64,000 nt of DNA. Origin: Blastopirellula sediminis (GTDB lineage: Bacteria; Planctomycetota; Planctomycetia; Pirellulales; Pirellulaceae). This document shows positions 8,561 through 17,279 of the stretch, piece after piece; positions within the stretch are counted from its first letter, which is position 1; each line of letters starts with the position of its first letter. Both the position numbers and the translations under genes were made by a program. The stretch is from NCBI RefSeq assembly GCF_020966755.1, contig NZ_JAJKFT010000010.1, forward strand, positions 2,940,720-3,004,719, in the 5' to 3' direction. The notes below the pieces were generated by a model. The model had not been told where the DNA came from and did no database searches. It saw only the letters and a list, made by a program, of their open reading frames with translations.

Positions 8561-10792
8561 GTGGAAACTACTCGCGTTGAAAAGCAAATTGGCAAACTGA
8601 CCCTCTCCTTCGAGACTGGGTATCTAGCGAAACAAGCGGCGGGCGCCTGCCTCACGCAATACGGCGATACGATTGTTTTGACGGCCGCAGTGTCCGGCCC
8701 CTCTCGCCCCGGCACCGATTTCTTCCCCCTGACTTGCGACTATCGCGAGCGTTCGGCGGCGGCCGGTAAATTTCCTGGCGGCTTCATCAAGCGTGAAGGT
8801 CGTCCGACCACCAAAGAAATTCTGACTTCGCGTTTGATCGATCGTCCGATCCGCCCGATGTTCCCGAAGGGATTCCGCGACGAAGTCCAAGTGATGGCCA
8901 ACGTTCTCTCCAGCGATCGTCAGAATGACGGCGACGTGCTGGCGATGAACGGCGCCTCGGCGGCTCTCGGCATTTCGGGTCTGCCGTTCCAAGGCCCGCT
9001 GGCCGCGGTTCGTCTGGCTTACATCAACGGCGAATTCGTCGTCTTCCCGACCCACGAAGAGTTGGAAGAAAGCGAACTCGACCTGATCATCTCCGGCAAC
9101 AAAGAGTCGGTCCTGATGATCGAAGGCTTCTCGCGCGAAATGCCGGAAGACCTGATGCTGCAAGCGATCGAAACTTGCCACGGCTACATCCGTGAGATCT
9201 GCGACCTGCAGCTTGAATTCATCGAAAAGGCGGGCGTTAAGCCGTGCACTTGGGTTGAGCCCGCGCCGAACGCCGCTTACCAACCGCTGGTTGATCGCTA
9301 TTACAACGACTTCAAATCCGCCAAGCAGACCTCCGGCAAGCAAGCCCGCGCCGAAGCGGTCAGCGCCTTGAAGGAACGGGTCAAAGGCGAAATGATTCCG
9401 GATCCGACCGCCGAAGGCGCGATCGGCGAAGACGCTTTCAAAGAAGCCTGGCACGATCTGGAAGAACGGATCGTTCGCGATCTGATTCTGTCGGGGACTC
9501 GCCCGGACGGTCGTGACGGCAAGACCCTGCGTCACATCGAATGCAAGGTCGACGTGCTGCCGCGCGTTCACGGCTCGGCGGTCTTCCAACGTGGCGAAAC
9601 CCAGTCGCTGGTCACGATCACCCTCGGCACCTCGCGTGACGAACAACGGGTCGACGGCCTGCAGGACGAATACGCCAAGAAGTTCATGCTGGACTACAAC
9701 TTCCCGTCGTTCTCGGTCGGCGAATGCCGCCCGATCCGTGGTCCGGGCCGACGAGAAATCGGTCACGGCGCCTTGGCCGAACGTAGCGTGAAGCCGGTTC
9801 TGCCGGGTCCGGAAGAATTCCCGTACACGATCCGCGTGATCTCGGACATTCTGGAATCGAACGGTTCCAGCTCGATGGCCAGCGTTTGCGCTGCGACCCT
9901 CGGTTTGATGGCGGCCGGCGTGCCGATCAGCAACCCGGTTGCCGGGATCTCGGTCGGTCTGGTGAAAGAAGGAAACGACTTCATCCTGCTGACCGACATC
10001 ATCGGCGACGAAGATCACTACGGCGACATGGACTTCAAGATCGCCGGTACGCAGAACGGCATCACCGGCATCCAGCTCGACCTGAAGATCAAGGGCATCA
10101 GCGCCGAGATCATCAAGGCGACCCTGGAGCAGTCGCGTGACGCTCGTATCGAAATCCTCCGCACGATGCTCACCACGATCTCGGCTCCGAAAGATGAGCC
10201 GTCGGTCTGGGCGCCTCGCTTGCTGTCGACCAAGATCAACCCCGAGAAGATCGGCCTGTTGATCGGTCCGGGCGGCAAGACGATCCGCGGCATTCAGGAA
10301 GAGACCGGCGCGACGATCGACGTTCAAGAAGACGGCACCGTGTTGGTCGCCAGCTCGACGCTGGAATGGGCCGAAGCGGCTCTGGCTCGCGTCCAGGCGA
10401 TCACCGGCGAAGTCGAAGTCGGCAAGATCTACGAAGGTCGCGTCACTAGCGTGAAGGACTTCGGCGCGTTCGTCGAAATCCTGCCGGGTCGTGACGGTCT
10501 GTGCCACATCAGCGAACTGTCGAACGAATACGTCGGCAACGTCAATGACGTCGTCAAAGTCGGCGACATGCTGAAGGTCAAGGTTCTGCTCGTCGACGAG
10601 CACGATCGCGTCAAACTGAGCCACAAGGCGATCAACGCCCCGGCTGGCGAAGGGAATGGCGAACCGCAACCGGCTGGCGCCGGCGGCGAAGGTGGCGGCG
10701 GCGGTCGTGGCGACCGAGGTGATCGCGGCGGACGCGGCGGTCGCGGCGGACGTGGCGGCGATCGCGGCGGACGTGGTCGTCGTGACGACTAG
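8561..10792 (+). CDS. pnp: Polyribonucleotide nucleotidyltransferase (PNPase)
   Basis: Phosphorolytic 3'-5' exoribonuclease of mRNA decay. The 743 residues show the standard order. RNase PH 1 begins at the N-terminus (GKLTLSFETGYLAKQA). RNase PH 2 contains GRREIGHGALAERSV. The KH domain is near 555-615 (KIGLLIGPGGKTIRGIQEE) and S1 near 620-690 (GRVTSVKDFGAFVEILPG). The last ~35 residues are an RGG/GDRGG-rich tail, longer and more arginine-glycine rich than in enterobacterial PNPase, and could add RNA or partner binding. GTG start. It lies downstream of rpsO. Confidence 0.96.
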   Translation: METTRVEKQIGKLTLSFETGYLAKQAAGACLTQYGDTIVLTAAVSGPSRPGTDFFPLTCDYRERSAAAGKFPGGFIKREGRPTTKEILTSRLIDRPIRPMFPKGFRDEVQVMANVLSSDRQNDGDVLAMNGASAALGISGLPFQGPLAAVRLAYINGEFVVFPTHEELEESELDLIISGNKESVLMIEGFSREMPEDLMLQAIETCHGYIREICDLQLEFIEKAGVKPCTWVEPAPNAAYQPLVDRYYNDFKSAKQTSGKQARAEAVSALKERVKGEMIPDPTAEGAIGEDAFKEAWHDLEERIVRDLILSGTRPDGRDGKTLRHIECKVDVLPRVHGSAVFQRGETQSLVTITLGTSRDEQRVDGLQDEYAKKFMLDYNFPSFSVGECRPIRGPGRREIGHGALAERSVKPVLPGPEEFPYTIRVISDILESNGSSSMASVCAATLGLMAAGVPISNPVAGISVGLVKEGNDFILLTDIIGDEDHYGDMDFKIAGTQNGITGIQLDLKIKGISAEIIKATLEQSRDARIEILRTMLTTISAPKDEPSVWAPRLLSTKINPEKIGLLIGPGGKTIRGIQEETGATIDVQEDGTVLVASSTLEWAEAALARVQAITGEVEVGKIYEGRVTSVKDFGAFVEILPGRDGLCHISELSNEYVGNVNDVVKVGDMLKVKVLLVDEHDRVKLSHKAINAPAGEGNGEPQPAGAGGEGGGGGRGDRGDRGGRGGRGGRGGDRGGRGRRDD

Positions 10793-10852
10793 TCGAACCC
10801 TCGACAACTGACAGCGCCGGCGGAGGCTTACCGCTTCCGCCCTGAAATCATT

Positions 10853-10887
10853 CGCCCGGCTTCGCGTTTTGCGTCGCCGGGCGTTTT
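10853..10887 (+). terminator. Rho-independent terminator after pnp
   Basis: CGCCCGGC (10853-10860) pairs with GCCGGGCG (10876-10883), followed by TTTT. The 15-base loop can pair further in its middle. It lies 60 bases after the pnp stop and before the histidine kinase start, which also argues against starting the kinase upstream at 10869. Confidence 0.75.
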
Positions 10888-10937
10888 CGTCATTAGTAGA
10901 AGCTTTTCGCTCGCTTAATTTTGCGGAGTTCGGATCG

Positions 10938-11678
10938 TTGGACGGCCAGTCGTCTTCTGCGGACAACCAGACGATCAACCAGAGGCTGCTCGAGCAGTAC
11001 AACGAGATCGCGCAGTTAGCGGGCTCGCTGGCGCACGAGATCAAGAATCCTCTCTCGGTCATTCGGATGAACATGGATCTGCTCGCCGAAGAGCTTGATC
11101 CGCCGCAAACCTCCGCCGAGCGCCGCGCACTGCAAAAGACGAAGATCGTCCAAGAGCAGTGCATGCGGCTGCAGAATCTGCTCGACGACTTTTTGCGTTT
11201 CGCGCGGCTGCGGCAACTCAACCTGTTGCCGGGAAATTTGAACGAGCAGGTCGAACGCGTGCTCGACTTCGTCGCCGCTCAAGCCGAAAGACAAGGGATC
11301 GAGATCGTCCGTTATCTTGACGCAGATCTCCCTAGCATCGATCTCGACGCCGAAACGCTCTATTCGGCGCTGCTGAACCTGGTGATCAACGCGATCCAGG
11401 CGATGCCGGACGGCGGCACGTTGATGGTCCGAACGCAGGAGACGCGACATGGAGTCGCTCTCGGTCTGATCGATACCGGCTGCGGCATGAACGAGGAGAC
11501 GGCCCTCCACATGTTCGACGCATTCTATTCGACCAAAGATGGGGGATCGGGGCTCGGTCTGCCGTTGGCTCGCAAGATTATCGACGCCCATAACGCACGA
11601 ATCGACGTACAAAGCGAGCTGGGACGCGGCACGCAATTTACGCTGGAATTCCCGAAGCCGGCGCGGATCGGCCCGTAA
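10938..11678 (+). CDS. Soluble sensor histidine kinase, NtrB/AtoS-like
   Basis: Autophosphorylating kinase of a two-component system, almost certainly partner of the next gene. At 246 residues it contains only the HisKA dimerisation domain, with H-box LAHEIKNPLSVIRMNMD near residue 31, and the HATPase domain: N-box NLVINAIQAMPDGG near 146, DTGCGM, and GSGLGLPLARKI near 202. No input domain, PAS or membrane segment is present, so the signal probably comes from a partner protein. The TTG at 10938 is chosen because GGAG lies 9 bases upstream; a TTG at 10869 falls inside the pnp terminator. Confidence 0.88.
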   Translation: MDGQSSSADNQTINQRLLEQYNEIAQLAGSLAHEIKNPLSVIRMNMDLLAEELDPPQTSAERRALQKTKIVQEQCMRLQNLLDDFLRFARLRQLNLLPGNLNEQVERVLDFVAAQAERQGIEIVRYLDADLPSIDLDAETLYSALLNLVINAIQAMPDGGTLMVRTQETRHGVALGLIDTGCGMNEETALHMFDAFYSTKDGGSGLGLPLARKIIDAHNARIDVQSELGRGTQFTLEFPKPARIGP

Positions 11679-11731
11679 CTCGGCGCCGTCGGTTCTAGTG
11701 AGTTTCGCCCGATTTCGTTAGATTAAACGGT

Positions 11732-13222
11732 ATGACCGGAGAGCACCCCAAGTCCGAATCTACTGAGATCGCACCGATCAATCACGGAGCGTTTCGGGTC
11801 TTGATTGTCGACAACGACAAAGCGCACGCGATGACGATGTGCGAGAGCCTGGAGCGTGTCGGCTATCCCTGCGTGGTCGCGACCAGCGGCCCGGAAGGGA
11901 TCGAGCGAATCGAGCGTGACGACTTCGAGATCGTCATTACCGACCTGGTCATGAACGAGGTCGACGGCATCGGCGTCTTGAAGAAGGCGAAGAGCGATCT
12001 GCCCGAGTGCGAAGTGATCGTCGTCACCGGGCACGGCACGATTTCGATCGCGGTCGAAGCGATGCAGCAGGGAGCGTTCAACTTCCTGGAAAAGCCGCTG
12101 ACCCCCGACAAGTTGCGAGCCGCCGTCGCACGCGCCGCCGAGACGGTGCAGCTGCGACAGACGAACACCGATCTGCTCCAGCGACTGGACGAGCGGTTCG
12201 GCTTTGAAGGGTTGATCTTCGCCGACGCGCGGATGGGGCATGTCGTTGATCGCTTGAAGCGAATCTCGCCGACGGACGCCAGCGTGTTGATCCAAGGAGA
12301 GACCGGCGTCGGTAAAGAGCTGGTCGCTCAGGCGATTCATCAAAACAGCCCGCGTAAGAACAAGCCGTTCGTACCGCTCAACTGTGCGGAACTGAGCGAG
12401 CACTTGCTCGAAAGCGAACTGTTCGGTCACGCCAAAGGCGCTTACACCGACGCGGCGACTGAACGAGTCGGCCGTTTTGAGTACGCCAACGGCGGCACTC
12501 TTTTTCTGGACGAAGTCGGCGATATGCCAATGGCGACCCAGGTGAAGTTGCTCCGCGTGCTGGAGTCAGGCGAGATCACTCGCGTCGGCGAAAACAAACC
12601 GATCAAGATCAACGTCCGCTTGCTCTCGGCGACCAACTGCAACTTGGAAGATGCGATCAGCCGTGGTGCGTTTCGTAGCGACCTTTACTATCGTCTCCGA
12701 ATCGTCACGGTGATGGTTCCGCCGCTGCGAGAACGGCGCGACGACATCATTCCGCTGATGGATCATTTCCGCCGGCAGTTCGCCAAGCGGCATGGCAAAG
12801 CGGTGAAGGGGATCGACAAGGCGGTCGTCAAACGGTTCTACCAATTCGACTGGCCCGGCAACGTCCGTCAGTTGCGTAACCTGGTCGAGAGCATGGTCGT
12901 CTTGGATTTGGACGGCGTGCTGGGGATCGACGATTTGCCGGAAGAGTTGATGGACGAAGCGGACTACGTGGTTCATCCGGTGGCGTTGCCGCCGCCGACT
13001 TCCTCTTCCTCCTCCACGGCCATTGCGGCGGTCGAAGCGGATGGACACGTCGGGCTGTTGGATCTGGTCGGTCAGCCGATGAACGAGGTGGAGAAGCGAT
13101 TCATCGCTGAGACGCTGAAGTTCACGAATCAAAACCGCGAAGAAGCGGCCAAAATGTTGCAGATCGGCGAGCGGACGCTGTATCGCAAAATCAAAGAATA
13201 CAATCTTCGCGGCGATAACTAG
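11732..13222 (+). CDS. Sigma-54-dependent response regulator (NtrC family)
   Basis: Transcription activator that opens sigma-54 promoters by ATP hydrolysis. Order in 496 residues: receiver domain (18-130, phospho-acceptor Asp71 in VITDLVMNEVDG); AAA+ domain with Walker A GETGVGKELVAQAI near 189, Walker B GGTLFLDEVGDMP and WPGNVRQLRNLVE; and a C-terminal Fis-type helix-turn-helix (NREEAAKMLQIGERTLYRKI). The sigma-54-contacting loop reads GAYTDA (near 236) instead of GAFTGA. A Ser/Pro-rich linker (about 415-430) precedes the DNA-binding part. It lies 53 bases after the kinase and 15 bases before mutL. Confidence 0.94.
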   Translation: MTGEHPKSESTEIAPINHGAFRVLIVDNDKAHAMTMCESLERVGYPCVVATSGPEGIERIERDDFEIVITDLVMNEVDGIGVLKKAKSDLPECEVIVVTGHGTISIAVEAMQQGAFNFLEKPLTPDKLRAAVARAAETVQLRQTNTDLLQRLDERFGFEGLIFADARMGHVVDRLKRISPTDASVLIQGETGVGKELVAQAIHQNSPRKNKPFVPLNCAELSEHLLESELFGHAKGAYTDAATERVGRFEYANGGTLFLDEVGDMPMATQVKLLRVLESGEITRVGENKPIKINVRLLSATNCNLEDAISRGAFRSDLYYRLRIVTVMVPPLRERRDDIIPLMDHFRRQFAKRHGKAVKGIDKAVVKRFYQFDWPGNVRQLRNLVESMVVLDLDGVLGIDDLPEELMDEADYVVHPVALPPPTSSSSSTAIAAVEADGHVGLLDLVGQPMNEVEKRFIAETLKFTNQNREEAAKMLQIGERTLYRKIKEYNLRGDN

Positions 13223-13226
13223 TCGC

Positions 13227-13232
13227 AGGAGG
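13227..13232 (+). promoter_or_regulatory. Consensus ribosome-binding site of mutL
   Basis: AGGAGG, 5 bases before the mutL ATG and just after the regulator stop at 13222. It indicates independent strong initiation within a shared transcript. Confidence 0.8.
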
Positions 13233-13237
13233 CTCGG

Positions 13238-15145
13238 ATGCCGACAATTCGCCAATTGCCGACCAGCGTGGTCAATAAGATCGCCGCAGGGGAAGTGATC
13301 GAACGCCCCGCCAGCGTCGTCAAAGAGCTGATGGAAAACTCGGTCGACGCCGGCGCGACGCGCGTTGACGTTACAATCGAGCATGGCGGCAGCGAACTTG
13401 TCCGCATCACCGACAACGGCTGCGGCATCTCTGAAGAGCAGTTGCAACTCTCGGTCGCGTCGCACGCGACCAGCAAGATCGTCGACGCGGACGATCTGTT
13501 CCATGTTGGGACGCTTGGGTTCCGCGGCGAAGCTTTGGCGTCGATCGCCGAAGTGAGTCAGTTCCGTCTTCGCAGCCGTACGCCGGACTCCGACGCCGCC
13601 GCCGAGATGTACGTCAACGGCGGTCAGATCGTGGAAGTGACGCCGTGCGGCGCCGCCGTCGGTACGACGATCGAAGTTCGCAACCTCTTCTTCAACACGC
13701 CGGTGCGGAAGAAGTTTTTGCGAACGACGCAGACCGAGTTCGGCCATTTGAGCGAAGCGTTTACGCGTATCGCGCTCGCCTTTCCGCATGTCCACTTCAC
13801 GCTGAAGCATGGGGCTCGCCAGATCTACGATCTGCCGCCGAGCGACAATTGGCGCGAACGGCTAGCGGCCTTCTTCGGCGATGAGATCGCAACGCATCTG
13901 ATCCAGGTCGACAACTCGGACGATACGATTCGCCTGTCAGGCTACGTCGCCGATCCGAAGTTCAATCGCGCCAACAACAAGATGCAGTTCCTGTTCTTGA
14001 ACGGCCGCCACATTCGCGATCGCGCTTTGCAACATGCGTTGTCGGAAGCGTATCGCGGCTTGCTGCTGACCGGACGCTATCCGATCGCCTTCTTGCGGTT
14101 GCAGATGCCGCCGGAGATGGTCGACGTCAACGTTCACCCGACGAAGCTGGAAGTTCGTTTCCAGGACAGCGGCCGGATCTACAGTCAGCTGCTCGGGACC
14201 CTCCGGACAAAGTTTCTCTCGACCGACCTGACCGCGACCTACAAGCCGATCGAAGCGGACGATCTGCATGGCGCGTCGAGCGGCGGCGGCAACATCAACG
14301 GCCACGACGTCGAAACGGCCGCCAAGATGCGGGAAGAACTGGTCGCGTGGGCGAAAGGGCAATTGCCGTCCGATACCGATTCCCCCAGCCAGCGCCGCGA
14401 AGTGCAGGAGACGCTCGATCTCGATTTCCGCTCGCCGCGGCGTCAGCCGCTGGAACTGAGCCGCTTCGATCGGGATGCCCTGCAGAGCGGTCCTCCGGCG
14501 CTGCAGCGGAATGGGCAACCGACGGTCGAATCAGCCCGGATTGATCAGCCGCACGAGGCGCCCTCCGGTCCGACCCCGGGCCGCGCACTACAATTACATC
14601 GTCGCTACCTGGTGACTGAAACGCCGGAAGGGATGGTGGTTATCGATCAGCATGCGCTCCACGAGCGGATCCTGTACGAAGAATTCCGGGAGAAGGCGCT
14701 GGCCGGCCGTCTGGAGACGCAGAGCCTGCTCGCTCCCGAAACGATGCATTTGTCGCCGTCGGAATACTCGGCGGTGATGGAGGCCCAAGAGCCGCTGGCG
14801 AAACTTGGGTTCCAGGTCGAATCCTTTGGGGGGGATACGATCCTGATTAGCAGCTATCCGGCCATCCTCGATCGGCGCAAACCAAGCGACACATTGCGAG
14901 AAATGATCGATCATTTGGTGGGGGACGGTAAACGCCCCGATCGCCGTGACTTGCTGGACGAATTGCTGCATATGATGTCCTGCAAAGCGGCCATTAAGGC
15001 GGGAGATCGCCTTTCGGCCGAAGAAATCGACGCCTTGTTAGAACTGCGGCACCTGTGCCAAGACGCCCATCATTGCCCGCACGGTCGCCCCACTTCGCTG
15101 GTTTTTACGAAAGAAGAGCTTGATCGGCGCTTTGAGAGGATTTGA
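13238..15145 (+). CDS. mutL: DNA mismatch repair protein MutL, endonuclease type
   Basis: Couples MutS mismatch recognition to strand removal. The N-terminal GHKL ATPase has KELMENSVDAGATRVDV, ITDNGCGI, SHATSKI and GFRGEALASIAEVSQ. The linker (about 335-450) is rich in Pro/Gln/Arg. The C-terminal domain carries DQHALHERILYEE near residue 470, matching the DQHA(X)2E(X)4E endonuclease motif, plus MSCKAAIKAGDRL and HHCPHGRPT. MutL therefore probably nicks the daughter strand itself, as in bacteria without MutH. Length is 635 residues. It follows the sigma-54 regulator by 15 bases. Confidence 0.96.
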   Translation: MPTIRQLPTSVVNKIAAGEVIERPASVVKELMENSVDAGATRVDVTIEHGGSELVRITDNGCGISEEQLQLSVASHATSKIVDADDLFHVGTLGFRGEALASIAEVSQFRLRSRTPDSDAAAEMYVNGGQIVEVTPCGAAVGTTIEVRNLFFNTPVRKKFLRTTQTEFGHLSEAFTRIALAFPHVHFTLKHGARQIYDLPPSDNWRERLAAFFGDEIATHLIQVDNSDDTIRLSGYVADPKFNRANNKMQFLFLNGRHIRDRALQHALSEAYRGLLLTGRYPIAFLRLQMPPEMVDVNVHPTKLEVRFQDSGRIYSQLLGTLRTKFLSTDLTATYKPIEADDLHGASSGGGNINGHDVETAAKMREELVAWAKGQLPSDTDSPSQRREVQETLDLDFRSPRRQPLELSRFDRDALQSGPPALQRNGQPTVESARIDQPHEAPSGPTPGRALQLHRRYLVTETPEGMVVIDQHALHERILYEEFREKALAGRLETQSLLAPETMHLSPSEYSAVMEAQEPLAKLGFQVESFGGDTILISSYPAILDRRKPSDTLREMIDHLVGDGKRPDRRDLLDELLHMMSCKAAIKAGDRLSAEEIDALLELRHLCQDAHHCPHGRPTSLVFTKEELDRRFERI

Positions 15146-15184
15146 TCCGAACTCGCGTTCGAGCCAAAATAAAGGATTCGACCA

Positions 15185-16723
15185 ATGCCGGTGGAACAGC
15201 CCCCTATCAAATCTGTTGGTACTTCTCCCTCCATGATCTGCGTCAGCATCGGCCGCGGCCGACATAAACATATCATCGCCGAGCATCGTCACCTGGTCGA
15301 TTTGGGCGTCAAGCTGGTCGAACTGCGCCTCGACTATATCAACGGTACGATCAAGCTGAAGCGTTTGCTCACCGACCGTCCCGGTCCGGTGCTGGTTACC
15401 GTCCGTCGCGAACAGGATGGCGGCCGCTGGGCGCCAGGCATGGAAGCGGAACGTCAGATGGTGCTGCGGACCGCGATCGTCGAAGGCGCCGACTACGTCG
15501 ATATCGAAGAAGACATCGCCGCCAACATCCCGCGCTACGGCTCGACCAAGCGAATCATCAGCTACCACAACTTCCGCGAGACGCCGCTCGACATCGAAGA
15601 GCTCCATCACCGGATGTGCCAGCTCGATCCCGATATCGTCAAACTCGCCACGATGGCCAACTCGCCGCACGACAACATCCGGATGTTGAAACTAGCGCAG
15701 CGCAGTAAAGTGCCGACCATCGCACTTTGCATGGGCGACATGGGAACGCCGACCCGCATCCTGGCGCCCAAGTTCGGCGTGCCGATCACCTACTCGACTT
15801 ACTCGAACGAGCGGACCCTCGCTCCGGGGCAGATCGGCTACCAGCAGATGCGTGAAGTTTACGGCTACGAAGATATCAACGCCGACACCGAGATCTACGG
15901 CGTCATCGCCGATCCGATCGGTCATAGCCTCAGCCCACAGCTTCATAACGCTTGCTTCCGTCAGCAAGGAATGAATCGCTGCTACATTCCGTTCCGCGTG
16001 CCGCGTGAGCATCTCGCCTCGTTCATCCAGGAAGACTGCCCGGCCCTCGACATCAAAGGGCTGAGCGTCACGATCCCGCACAAAGAATCGATTGTGAAGC
16101 TGATCAAGAAGCCGGACGCCGCGGTTACCGGCATCGGCGCCGCCAACACGATCTTGTTTGGCGAAGGGGGCCCGTCCGGTTTCAACTCCGACTGCGACGC
16201 CGCGCTGGCCAGCCTGGCGACCGCATTCCCCAAGGAACTCGCCAATCCGTTTGAAAACAAGTCGGCCTTGGTGCTCGGCGCCGGCGGCGTCGCGAAGGCG
16301 ATCGCGTGGGGGCTGAAGAACCGCGGCGTCGACGTGATCATCTCGAGCCGCAACGACGAAAGCGCCGCCGAATTGGCGGAGAGCCTCGGTTGCCGCACGG
16401 TGACCTGGGACGATCGCGGCTTGGAACGGGTCGACATCTTGATTAACGGGACGCCGGTCGGCATGCATCCGAACGTCAACGAATCGCCGATCGACAAGGT
16501 TCGTCTCCGCGCTGGCATGGTCGTCTTCGACACCGTCTACAATCCTGAACAGACGCTGCTGGTCAAAGAATCGCGACAGCGCGATTGCAAGGTCGTGACC
16601 GGCGTCGACATGTTCGTCCGTCAGGCGGCGCTGCAGTATGAACGGTTCACCGGCGTCGAGCCGTCGCGCGATTTGATGCGGGACACGCTGAAGAAGATCA
16701 CTGGCGCCGCGAAAGCGAGTTAG
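15185..16723 (+). CDS. aroDE: Bifunctional type I 3-dehydroquinate dehydratase / shikimate dehydrogenase
   Basis: Two consecutive steps of the shikimate pathway in one chain of 512 residues. Residues ~15-225 form a type I dehydroquinase: LVELRLDYI, VTVRREQDGGRW, the catalytic His segment RIISYHNFRETP, the Schiff-base Lys segment DIVKLATMANSPHD, and APGQIGY. Residues ~237-505 form shikimate dehydrogenase: YGVIADPIGHSLSPQLHN, LSVTIPHKESIVKL with catalytic Lys, NSDCDA, and the NADP fold VLGAGGVAKAIAWGLKN. The same order occurs in the plant DHQ-SDH enzyme. ATG with AAAGGA upstream. aroK starts 3 bases after the stop. Confidence 0.94.
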   Translation: MPVEQPPIKSVGTSPSMICVSIGRGRHKHIIAEHRHLVDLGVKLVELRLDYINGTIKLKRLLTDRPGPVLVTVRREQDGGRWAPGMEAERQMVLRTAIVEGADYVDIEEDIAANIPRYGSTKRIISYHNFRETPLDIEELHHRMCQLDPDIVKLATMANSPHDNIRMLKLAQRSKVPTIALCMGDMGTPTRILAPKFGVPITYSTYSNERTLAPGQIGYQQMREVYGYEDINADTEIYGVIADPIGHSLSPQLHNACFRQQGMNRCYIPFRVPREHLASFIQEDCPALDIKGLSVTIPHKESIVKLIKKPDAAVTGIGAANTILFGEGGPSGFNSDCDAALASLATAFPKELANPFENKSALVLGAGGVAKAIAWGLKNRGVDVIISSRNDESAAELAESLGCRTVTWDDRGLERVDILINGTPVGMHPNVNESPIDKVRLRAGMVVFDTVYNPEQTLLVKESRQRDCKVVTGVDMFVRQAALQYERFTGVEPSRDLMRDTLKKITGAAKAS

Positions 16724-16726
16724 CGA

Positions 16727-17260
16727 ATGAATTTGGCGCTCGTGGGGTTTCGCGGTGTCGGCAAGTCGCATGTCGCCCGGTTGTTGGGGGAGCGACTCGG
16801 TTGGCCGGCCGTCGACGCTGACGTCGAGCTGCAAACGCGTGCGCAGCAGACCATCGCCGAGATCTTCGCCGCCGATGGAGAACAGGCCTTTCGCGACCTG
16901 GAAACGGCCGTGGTCGCCGATCTCACGCAGCGTGATCAACAAGTAATCGCGCTCGGCGGCGGGGCCGTTCTGCGGGCCGAGAACCGCGCTGCGATTCGTT
17001 CCAATTGCTTTACCGTTTGGCTGACGGCCGATGCCGAGACGATCCTGGCTCGCATTTCCGCCGATACGGCGACTGCGGCGCAACGTCCCGGTTTGACCGA
17101 CAAGCAGCCGCTTGACGAGATTCAGCATCTGCTCGAAGTTCGCGAGCCGCTCTATCGCGAAGCGGCCGACGCGATCGTCGATACGCAAACCCGAACGCCG
17201 GAAGAAGCGGCCGACGAAATCTACCAACTCTTCGCTCCGAAAATCGAGTCGGCGTCGTAA
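16727..17260 (+). CDS. aroK: Shikimate kinase
   Basis: Phosphorylates shikimate with ATP, the step after shikimate dehydrogenase. The 177 residues have Walker A GFRGVGKSHVAR (8-19), the substrate-binding DADVELQ segment, FRDLE with the conserved Arg, and the GGGAVLR loop. Start ATG at 16727, three bases after the aroDE stop, so the two are very probably cotranscribed and coupled. Confidence 0.95.
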   Translation: MNLALVGFRGVGKSHVARLLGERLGWPAVDADVELQTRAQQTIAEIFAADGEQAFRDLETAVVADLTQRDQQVIALGGGAVLRAENRAAIRSNCFTVWLTADAETILARISADTATAAQRPGLTDKQPLDEIQHLLEVREPLYREAADAIVDTQTRTPEEAADEIYQLFAPKIESAS

Positions 17261-17265
17261 GCCGC

Positions 17266-17270
17266 AAGGA
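17266..17270 (+). promoter_or_regulatory. Ribosome-binding site fixing the prepilin peptidase start
   Basis: AAGGA, 9 bases before GTG at 17280. The open frame extends back to 17112 inside aroK, but that part is a basic, out-of-frame reading of aroK. Confidence 0.65.
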
Positions 17271-17279
17271 AATGCAGAC

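Noticed and set aside
8624-11221. 865-codon open frame on the minus strand opposite pnp
   Set aside because: It mirrors the codon structure of pnp, has Arg/Asp/Val-rich sequence without domains, and crosses the pnp terminator and the kinase start.
15185-16723. Frameshifted join of separate aroD and aroE
   Set aside because: The frame is continuous through a normal inter-domain linker and both domains are complete, so this is a true fusion.
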